Positions 1 to 5,927 of a stretch of 6,610 nt of DNA are shown here, piece after piece. Numbering within the stretch: the first letter of the stretch is position 1; every line of letters starts with the position of its first letter. Source of the stretch: Planctomycetota bacterium. Lineage in GTDB: Bacteria; Planctomycetota; Planctomycetia; Pirellulales; Pirellulaceae. Under the pieces are notes generated by a model. That model ran no database searches and was not told where the DNA came from. It saw only the letters and a list, made by a program, of their open reading frames with translations. The position numbers and the translations under genes are program-made. The stretch spans positions 1 to 6,610 of the forward strand of contig JAJSAJ010000470.1 in assembly GCA_024274855.1 (NCBI GenBank), given 5' to 3'.

Positions 1-18
1 AACGGTTCTCAAGGGACC

Positions 19-39
19 CCCATGGGCTTGTCCCATGGG
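19..39. repeat. paired CCCATGGG palindromes
   Basis: The 8-bp palindrome CCCATGGG occurs at 19-26 and again at 32-39, separated by CTTGT. Each copy is self-complementary, and the two copies can also pair with each other as an 8-bp stem with a 5-nt loop. A second, competing pairing joins GGGAC (13-17) with GTCCC (30-34). It may be an intergenic repeat, a transcript-end structure or a protein-binding dyad; the sequence does not decide between these. Confidence 0.5.
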
Positions 40-83
40 TGAATAAGTTTCGTGAGCTAGCGCGATGTGGTGAAATGTCCCCT

Positions 84-128
84 CCCCGCTCCCTCCCCGC
101 CGCCAAAAGCGGCGGGGAGGGAGCGGGG
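84..128. terminator. perfect 20-bp GC-rich hairpin, possible terminator of an upstream gene
   Basis: Bases 84-103 are perfectly complementary to 109-128, with loop CAAAA at 104-108. The arms are almost entirely G and C and hold an internal near-repeat of CTCCCCGC. Only a short TTT (131-133) follows on the plus strand and there is no T-run on the minus strand, so it is a poor match to a classical intrinsic terminator. It could instead be an REP-like intergenic repeat. The structure is certain; the function is inferred. Confidence 0.5.
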
Positions 129-171
129 GCTTTGGAGTGACACGTTGCTCTTAGCTCAATAGACGCGCTCA

Positions 172-192
172 CCAACGGCACAAGGCCGTTGG
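172..192. other. perfect 8-bp hairpin
   Basis: CCAACGGC (172-179) pairs exactly with GCCGTTGG (185-192) around loop ACAAG. There is no T-run on either side, so a terminator role is not supported. It may be an RNA structure or a dyad binding site; nothing in the flanks decides. Confidence 0.45.
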
Positions 193-300
193 GGTCGATC
201 AACCGAAAAAGCAGCCGTGAGATACAAATCCTACTGCAGACGGCTAAAGTATTACGAAGATTAAGACTCGCGATTTCACGCGACGAGCCCATGGATGGCC

Positions 301-315
301 GAACGGTAGCCGTTC
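301..315. other. small 6-bp hairpin
   Basis: GAACGG (301-306) pairs with CCGTTC (310-315) around a TAG loop. It lies just left of the 324-401 element. It is short enough that chance is possible, and no function is assigned. Confidence 0.3.
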
Positions 316-323
316 ACGCCGCT

Positions 324-401
324 GGGTTCTGACGCATTTTTCGGCGGAGAAAGCGTTTCTTTACGCGAACACATTTTGTCGCCGAAAATGGGTCTGACCC
401 C
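324..401. mobile_element. 78-bp element with imperfect ~22-nt terminal inverted repeats (REP/MITE-like)
   Basis: The left end (324-346) and the reverse complement of the right end (380-401) match at 19 of 22 positions, with one extra T in the left arm. The inner part of each arm reads CATTTTCGGCG or its variant. The outer right end contains the interrupted palindrome GGGTCTGACCC (390-400), and the left end carries a decayed version, GGGTTCTGAC (324-333). A small hairpin (AGAAA 348-352 with TTTCT 356-360) sits in the centre. There is no transposase and no evident target-site duplication. The GGGTC-N-GACCC ends resemble intergenic repeats I associate with IS200-like/RAYT transposases, but that link is recollection and inference. 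The element ends 66 bases before the first gene. Confidence 0.5.
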
Positions 402-467
402 TTGGAAGCGAGCGAACATCGCCCTATTTGGTGAAACAGTTACTTAACTCCTGACACTCAACTTTTC

Positions 468-2723
468 ATGTCCAATCTGACGTTTCATCCCGCGTTCCAC
501 ACCATGGCGTTGCTGGCCGTTGTCGTGTCCGCAGTCGTTCTGGTCACGGTCTGTTATCGTCAGACTTACGGCCTGCTGCGTCCGGGACAATGGCTATTGC
601 TTTTCTCACTTCGTATCGTGGCTATCGGCATTGTTGCACTGCTATTGTTTCGGCCCATTTTCCGGGTCGAAGACCGCTCTAACAAACGAACCACGGTTGT
701 GTTCGTTATCGACCAGTCGGCTTCGATGAGCATTGCGGACAACGCGTCGGCGATTACCCGTTGGCAACAAGCTTGTGACCAACTGCGCTCGTGGTGGCCG
801 GAATTGAGTTCGCTGTACGATCTGAAACTCTGTCTGTTTTCCGACTCCGCCACACAACTGGATGATCTAGCAGCACTCGATGACCTCCATCCGACCGGCA
901 AAGCCACGTCCATTTCCCGAGCCTTGATCGCGGCCCGGCATGCGAGTACCGGCCAAACTACCGAAGCGGTTATTCTGATCTCGGACGGAATCCAAAACGC
1001 GGCGGGCAACCCCGCGCGAACGGCACGGCGGCTTGGAATGCGAGTCTATACGGTCGGCGTCGGTGACCCATTGCACGAACGGTCAATGAAGCATGATGTT
1101 CGGGTAACGGATATCGACTGTCCCGAGTCGTTAGCCATCAACAACCGCTGCCGCATCACCGGGTTTATCGAGGCGGCCGGAATGCCCGGCCGCGTTGTCG
1201 ATGTCCAACTGCTCGAAGACGACAAGGAAGTTGCTCGCCAAACGCTTACGCTCGACGATAACGAGGGGGCCCAGGAAGTGATCCTTGAGTTCGTTCCGGC
1301 GAACAAGGGCTTGCACACGTATACGATCCGAGTGCCCCAACAGACGGGCGAGGAGATCCCGCAAAACAACGCGAGATCGGCCAGCGCCCTGGTTCATGAT
1401 GCACGAATCCGTGTCTTGTACCTGGAAGGAACACTGCGACAAGAGTTTGGCGCGCTGGTCGGCCGGTTTCTCTCGAAGGACCCCAACATCGAATTCTGCG
1501 CACTGATTCAAACCCGTCCTGGTGTCTTCGTACAACGGTCGAATATCGAAGGCCTTCGGCTCAAGGCGATTCCCGACGATTCGGAGACTCTGGATACATT
1601 TAATGTCTTCCTGATCGGCGACCTGGACAGCAACTATCTGCCCGAACGCATCATGAAGCTGATCAGGAATCGAGTGACCGATGGCGCGGGACTGATCATG
1701 ATCGGCGGATATCACGGCCTAGGTCCGGGTGGATACGGGCAAGGTATCCTGCAAGAAATACTGCCGGTCGAAATGGGCTCGCGGCAAATCGGCCAGGCGA
1801 CCGAACCGTTCCACCCACAGTTGACTCGGGACGGACGGCATCATCCAATCTTCGCGAACATCGCCGCGTTCTTTGATACGGCCAATAACAACTCAGCATC
1901 GGCGGACCTTCCACCGCTGAACGGTTGCGTCAAGATCGCCGGCACCAAGTCAGGAGCGACCATCTTGCTGGTCCACCCGACAATCCGAATCGACGGTAGG
2001 CCGATGGCCGTGATGGCCGTTCAACCCGTGGGCAAGGGCCGATCGGCCGTATTCACGGCCGATACGACACGAAACTGGCACCAGACCCTGAAAGCGATGG
2101 ACCGCGAGACCCCCTTTCTACGGTTTTGGGGACAGACGATCCGCTGGCTGGCGGGACATAATGACGCGGTGCAGACCGAAGCCGGAATCATCGCGACGAC
2201 CGACCGAGCCTATTACACGCCTGGAATGCCCATTACAATCCGCGCAACTGTGCGAGGAGACGATGGTGTCGCCGTCGGCAACGCGAATCCCCATGCGGTC
2301 ATCCAGGCACCAGGACGTCGAACGACCCAACTGAACTTGGCCGAGGAAACAGGGCCTCCAGGCCACTACTCCGCAAACTTCGATCCACCGCGGTCCGGCC
2401 GATACGAAATCACCGTCAGTACGCAATTCAAAAACAAACAGCTGACAGCCCCTAAACTGCAAGTCGATGTCGGACGTCCCAATCTGGAATTCGACCGACT
2501 TGACTTGGACCAGAAGACTCTCGCCACCATTGCCAGTGACAGTGGCGGGCAGTATCTGCACATCTCACTGGCCGATCGATTCACCGAACAACTCAAACGC
2601 ATCTACAAACAAGAGATAGTTCAGATCGAAGTCCCTCTGGCATGGCCTCCACTGCTTTGGGTGTTGTTTGTCGGCGCATTGGCCAGCGAATGGTTATTGA
2701 GGCGGAGGTATCAGCTGCGATGA
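468..2723 (+). CDS. VWA and GATase1-like membrane protein
   Basis: A 751-aa membrane-anchored protein without a known reaction. Helices lie at about 12-30 and 42-62 and near the C-terminus (about 727-745, followed by RRRR). The positive-inside pattern places the large middle part outside the cytoplasm. A von Willebrand A domain (about 76-200) has a full MIDAS: D82-x-S84-x-S86, T147 and D173 in ISDG. An Ig-like stretch follows (about 208-310). A GATase1-like domain comes next (about 313-560), with the glycine-rich segment MIGGYHGLGPGGYG near 411-424 and then ILPVEM. This fits the family of planctomycete VWA proteins with a putative glutamine-amidotransferase domain (PF07090-like). The nucleophile position lacks cysteine, so amidotransferase activity is unlikely. 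A second Ig-like domain covers about 571-670. The ATG at 468 has no clear Shine-Dalgarno; the next ATG (504, Met13) would cut into the first helix. It is the first gene of the coupled operon. Domain classes are confident; the cellular role is unknown. Confidence 0.9.
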   Translation: MSNLTFHPAFHTMALLAVVVSAVVLVTVCYRQTYGLLRPGQWLLLFSLRIVAIGIVALLLFRPIFRVEDRSNKRTTVVFVIDQSASMSIADNASAITRWQQACDQLRSWWPELSSLYDLKLCLFSDSATQLDDLAALDDLHPTGKATSISRALIAARHASTGQTTEAVILISDGIQNAAGNPARTARRLGMRVYTVGVGDPLHERSMKHDVRVTDIDCPESLAINNRCRITGFIEAAGMPGRVVDVQLLEDDKEVARQTLTLDDNEGAQEVILEFVPANKGLHTYTIRVPQQTGEEIPQNNARSASALVHDARIRVLYLEGTLRQEFGALVGRFLSKDPNIEFCALIQTRPGVFVQRSNIEGLRLKAIPDDSETLDTFNVFLIGDLDSNYLPERIMKLIRNRVTDGAGLIMIGGYHGLGPGGYGQGILQEILPVEMGSRQIGQATEPFHPQLTRDGRHHPIFANIAAFFDTANNNSASADLPPLNGCVKIAGTKSGATILLVHPTIRIDGRPMAVMAVQPVGKGRSAVFTADTTRNWHQTLKAMDRETPFLRFWGQTIRWLAGHNDAVQTEAGIIATTDRAYYTPGMPITIRATVRGDDGVAVGNANPHAVIQAPGRRTTQLNLAEETGPPGHYSANFDPPRSGRYEITVSTQFKNKQLTAPKLQVDVGRPNLEFDRLDLDQKTLATIASDSGGQYLHISLADRFTEQLKRIYKQEIVQIEVPLAWPPLLWVLFVGALASEWLLRRRYQLR
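2704..2709 (+). promoter_or_regulatory. ribosome binding site of the DUF58 gene
   Basis: GGAGGT lies 10 nt before the ATG at 2720, inside the end of the preceding gene. It supports this start over the upstream in-frame ATGs at 2642 and 2690. Confidence 0.75.
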
Positions 2724-3649
2724 CTGCCAAGACTGGTTACCGATTCCTGGACCCTGCCGCCATCGCTCGGGTCAAGAACATGTCGATGGTGGCTCGCGGC
2801 GTCGTCGAAGGGTTTATCACCGGCCTTCATACGAGTCCCTACAAAGGATTCAGCATCGAGTTTGCCGAACATCGCAACTACGCCGCGGGGGACAACATCC
2901 GACATCTCGATTGGCGCATGCTGGCTCGTACCGATCGGCTCTACGTCAAACAATACGAAGAGGAGACAAACCTTCGCGCGCAGGTCGTCTTGGATGTCAG
3001 CCGCTCGATGCTGTACCACCATGGACAATCGATCAGCAAATTGCACTACGGGGCCTACCTGACAGCCATCCTCGCCTACCTGATGACACGCCAACAGGAT
3101 GCGGTCGGCCTAACGACATTCGACGACCAATTGCAATTGGATATGCCGGCCGGAACGTCACCACGACACTTTGGCGAAATGATGCGCCAACTGGAACACC
3201 TTTGCGATACGGTGCAACAGCCGTCCGACAAGCAGGAATCACAACAGTCGGCAATCGCCGACACCTTGCATCGTCTGGCGGAACGCTTCAAGCGGCGATG
3301 TTTGATCGTGCTGATCAGTGACCTCTACGACGATCCGGAAAACGTGATCCGCGCATTACATCATTTTCGGCACCGCCGCCACGACGTCATCTTGTTTCAT
3401 GTGTTCGATCCGACGGAATTGGACTTCTCGTTTCGCGAGACCATGCGGTTTGTCGACATGGAAACGGGCCAGCAGCTTCAAGTCGATCCGGGGTACGTGC
3501 GCGAAGACTATCTGCGGCGAATCGGAGACTTCTGCGACCGTTACCGACGTGCCTGCAACGACAGCCAGATCGACTATGTAATAACCAACACGGCCGTTCC
3601 GTACGACATGATGCTCGCTCGCTATCTTTCGAAACGGAGCGAGTTATGA
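2720..3649 (+). CDS. DUF58 family protein (VWA-like, MoxR-associated)
   Basis: A 309-aa protein with no membrane helix, so probably cytoplasmic. The DUF58 signature is at about 49-76: AEHRNYAAGDNIRHLDWRML, then AR and LYVKQYEEE. A VWA-type fold follows, with MIDAS D92-x-S94-x-S96 (DVSRSM) and a later acidic loop ISDLYDD (D201). The length and the full DUF58 block match the COG1721 proteins that sit beside MoxR ATPases and BatA proteins, where they are thought to act as partners of the ATPase. An open frame extends upstream to 2642, but the start at 2720 is preferred. It has a good Shine-Dalgarno, it overlaps the previous stop as ATGA, and the protein then begins just before the usual family N-terminus (YRFLDP). 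The extra 26 upstream residues are a frame shadow of the previous gene's C-terminus. The next gene also overlaps by 4 bp. The family is certain; the process served is not known. Confidence 0.95.
   Translation: MTAKTGYRFLDPAAIARVKNMSMVARGVVEGFITGLHTSPYKGFSIEFAEHRNYAAGDNIRHLDWRMLARTDRLYVKQYEEETNLRAQVVLDVSRSMLYHHGQSISKLHYGAYLTAILAYLMTRQQDAVGLTTFDDQLQLDMPAGTSPRHFGEMMRQLEHLCDTVQQPSDKQESQQSAIADTLHRLAERFKRRCLIVLISDLYDDPENVIRALHHFRHRRHDVILFHVFDPTELDFSFRETMRFVDMETGQQLQVDPGYVREDYLRRIGDFCDRYRRACNDSQIDYVITNTAVPYDMMLARYLSKRSEL
3636..3639 (+). promoter_or_regulatory. ribosome binding site of the BatA-type gene
   Basis: GGAG with a 6-nt spacer before ATG 3646, within the last codons of the DUF58 gene. It supports the start that gives the ATGA overlap. 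Confidence 0.6.
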
Positions 3650-5832
3650 CGTTCGGAGTTCCACTGTTTCTGATCGCGATGCTGGCGGGCGCCATCCCGA
3701 TTGTCCTCCACTTGATCAACCGGCAGAATGCGCCCGTATTGCCATTCAGCACGCTTCGCTTCCTGCAACTGAGCGTCCAGAAGACGCGGCGACGACGCTA
3801 TATTCATGACGCGTTGCTGCTGGTGCTTCGCGTCAGTGCACTCGTGCTTCTGGCACTTGCACTGGCCCGACCGGCTATTCACCGTTTCCATCACTGGCTG
3901 GGTGGTCAATCGAATGCCACCGTCGCGATCGTCCTGGACAACTCGGCCAGCATGGCGACGACCGATCAAACGGGGCCTCGATGGCATCGGGCCACTGAAG
4001 CAGTCGATCAGATCCTCGATTCGCTTCGGAACGGCGATCGAATCGCTTTGTTGGTGACCAACGGCAAGGCGGTTCTGCCTTCGCGGAGGCTCTATCATAA
4101 TCATGAGGTCATTCGCCAGGCACTGGCGACTTGCGTCCCCAGTTACGAGCGTGCGGATCTTGTTGCTACCTTGCAGGAAGCACGCAAGATACTCAGTGAG
4201 ACCGTCACCGCCAACCATGAAATCTATGTCGTTACGGACATGCAGGAAACCTGCTGGCAAGAGGCCGAATCGCAGACCAATGTCGAACCGAAACAACAAG
4301 AGGACAATGCCACGCCGCTTGTCGTGGTCGATGTCAGCGGACCTCGCCTACCAAACTCGGCGTTGGCCAAGCTCCACGTTGAGAGTGCGGCACCCGTCGC
4401 GGGCGTCCCACTGCAGGTCTCGGTTGAAATCCAGGGGGACGCGGAAGTAACTCAACAACGAGTTATCTCGTTGGAAATGGATGGGCGGAACCACGAGACA
4501 AGTCCGACCCTGACCCTCCAGCCCGGCCAAACCGCCAATCACACCTTTTACGTTGTCCCAAAGGACAAGGGCTTGCACAAAGCGTGCCTTCAACTTGACG
4601 GCCAAGATGCCAACTCGGCCGATGATCGCCTCTTTTTCGCCATCGACATCAATCCGGCTGTCCCCGTTGCCATCGTAAAATCAGCCGCTCACGAAATCGT
4701 CTCCTTGGATCAGGCACACTACCTGGAACGCGCATTGAATCCGGACGGCAACCCAAACGGTGCGATCGTGGTCCGAACCTTCACACCCATGGCCTTGACT
4801 CGCGAAACCCTGTCGTCGTTCGCAGCCGTCTTCTGCGTCAACCTTTCGGCACCCGAACGCGAACTGGCTCAACAGTTGGTCAACTACGTCGAAGGGGGTG
4901 GAAACGTTGTCTGGATCTGCGGTGATAACGTCGATCCGGTTGCTTACAGTGTTGCCAACGACCAGTTCAGCGGCAAACTGCTACCCGCCCGCCTGACCGG
5001 CGTGCGTCAAACCGACGGCGACCAGCCGGATGGTTGGCGAATTGCGTGGCTCGATCCAGAAGATCGAATCGTCGGTCCTTTCTCGCAACCGGCTTCCCTC
5101 TACCAATCGGTCTTTGTCTCTCACTATGTCCGAATGCCGCCCTTGGAGGGGTCCAGCGTTCGTGTCCTGGCTCGGTTGGACAACGGCCAGCCGTTGCTGG
5201 TCCAAAAAACTATTGGCCGAGGGTCGGTCTATTTGTGGGCAACCTCCATGCACGTGCAATGGACCAATTTCCCGTTGCGGCCGCTCTTCTTGCCCTTTGT
5301 CGCCAGAATGGTTTTTGAAATGGCGGGTGCCAACGCCAACCAACCACTGCTGATCGCCGGAAGCCCCTGGACGGTTCCGGCCGGCAGTGGAGACGACGTA
5401 CGCATTGAGATCATCCAGCCCAATGGCGATGTCGTCCGCATGAACCACTCGCCCGATGACAATCAACCGCTTCGTTTCACCAACACTCACCAAGTTGGCA
5501 TCTATGAAGCAACCGTTCATCGTGGCGTGCGCACACATCGGTCGGCTTTTGTCGTGAACCCCGATCCGGAAGAGTCGATGCCCGCTCGGCTTGGCCATGA
5601 TGAATTGGAACAGCGTCTCGGCTGGACACCGATTATCTTCTGCGACGATCCGGCGACTGTCGCGGAAACGATCCAGACACTTCGACATGGCCGGAGTCTG
5701 TGGGGAGTATTTCTACTGATTGTTCTTTTTTCGCTGGTCGCCGAGGCTTTCTTGTCCAATCGCCGCCACGATCGTCCGCCGACAGAACCGGCCGGCCGCG
5801 GAAGACGGAGTGCGGCAAGTCCGCCGCGTTGA
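3646..5832 (+). CDS. batA: BatA-type membrane protein with VWA and GATase1-like regions
   Basis: A 728-aa protein opening with a textbook BatA N-terminal domain (PF07584 type). Helix 1 (about 4-24) ends in IVLHLINRQ, PFSTLRFL follows, then a basic TRRRRY loop and helix 2 (about 56-76) ending LALARP. A VWA domain (about 91-205) has MIDAS D98-x-S100-x-S102 and TD at 197-198. The intermediate threonine is not evident, and AD (170-171) stands near its usual place. An Ig-like region (about 235-335) leads into a GATase1-like region (about 338-560) with no catalytic cysteine motif. Another beta-rich segment (about 566-640) and a C-terminal helix (about 685-703) end in a basic, Pro/Arg-rich tail. BatA proteins belong to MoxR-linked envelope complexes first described for Bacteroides aerotolerance and are widespread in planctomycetes. 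The start is fixed by the 4-bp overlap and GGAG. The symbol reflects the N-terminal family only; this long form is about twice the size of classical BatA, so orthology is not claimed. Confidence 0.9.
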   Translation: MTFGVPLFLIAMLAGAIPIVLHLINRQNAPVLPFSTLRFLQLSVQKTRRRRYIHDALLLVLRVSALVLLALALARPAIHRFHHWLGGQSNATVAIVLDNSASMATTDQTGPRWHRATEAVDQILDSLRNGDRIALLVTNGKAVLPSRRLYHNHEVIRQALATCVPSYERADLVATLQEARKILSETVTANHEIYVVTDMQETCWQEAESQTNVEPKQQEDNATPLVVVDVSGPRLPNSALAKLHVESAAPVAGVPLQVSVEIQGDAEVTQQRVISLEMDGRNHETSPTLTLQPGQTANHTFYVVPKDKGLHKACLQLDGQDANSADDRLFFAIDINPAVPVAIVKSAAHEIVSLDQAHYLERALNPDGNPNGAIVVRTFTPMALTRETLSSFAAVFCVNLSAPERELAQQLVNYVEGGGNVVWICGDNVDPVAYSVANDQFSGKLLPARLTGVRQTDGDQPDGWRIAWLDPEDRIVGPFSQPASLYQSVFVSHYVRMPPLEGSSVRVLARLDNGQPLLVQKTIGRGSVYLWATSMHVQWTNFPLRPLFLPFVARMVFEMAGANANQPLLIAGSPWTVPAGSGDDVRIEIIQPNGDVVRMNHSPDDNQPLRFTNTHQVGIYEATVHRGVRTHRSAFVVNPDPEESMPARLGHDELEQRLGWTPIIFCDDPATVAETIQTLRHGRSLWGVFLLIVLFSLVAEAFLSNRRHDRPPTEPAGRGRRSAASPPR

Positions 5833-5856
5833 GCGTGGCAACGTTGTGACACGCTC
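5831..5856 (+). other. hairpin overlapping the stop codon of the BatA-type gene
   Basis: GAGCGTG (5831-5837) pairs exactly with CACGCTC (5850-5856). The 12-nt loop contains the palindrome CAACGTTG (5839-5846). No T-run follows, so an intrinsic terminator is doubtful. It may attenuate read-through into the next gene, stabilise the mRNA 3' end, or be a dyad binding site. Confidence 0.35.
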
Positions 5857-5916
5857 TCGGATTGCGTAAGATGGGATGAGTCGCAATTCATTGCCCATCG
5901 AAACAGCGTTTATCAC

Positions 5917-5920
5917 GGAG
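5917..5920 (+). promoter_or_regulatory. ribosome binding site of the Tat-signal gene
   Basis: GGAG with a 7-nt spacer before ATG 5928. It fixes the start and places the twin-arginine motif at the N-terminus. Confidence 0.65.
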
Positions 5921-5927
5921 ATATTCC

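Larger units (their letters stand above)
1..467. other. gene-free, hairpin-rich leader upstream of the operon
   Basis: No convincing coding region is seen on either strand. Two plus-strand frames close within the first 46 bases; the third stays open to a TGA near 138 but only by reading through the GC-rich hairpin, so the tail of an upstream gene cannot be fully excluded. The stretch holds several inverted repeats, listed separately, plus a weaker pair (AGCCGT at 213-218 with ACGGCT at 240-245, 21-nt loop). I find no convincing -35/-10 promoter pair. The transcription start of the operon must lie here or further upstream, but the sequence does not show it. Confidence 0.7.

Noticed and set aside
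245..250. TAAAGT as a possible -10 promoter element
   Set aside because: There is no matching -35 at a normal spacing and it is more than 200 bases from the first gene.
1..467. CRISPR array, tRNA or riboswitch in the gene-free leader
   Set aside because: There are no regularly spaced direct repeats, no cloverleaf-like set of stems with a T-arm motif, and no recognisable riboswitch core.
2642..2719. Upstream extension of the DUF58 frame giving a 335-aa protein
   Set aside because: These codons overlap the C-terminal helix of the previous gene in another frame. GGAGGT and the ATGA junction favour the start at 2720.
4981..5688. Minus-strand open frame of 235 codons
   Set aside because: Lies antisense within the BatA-type gene, has no recognisable domain and is explained by the codon bias of the plus-strand gene. 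The same applies to the 225-codon antisense frame at 3622-4299 and the 194-codon frame at 1131-1715.
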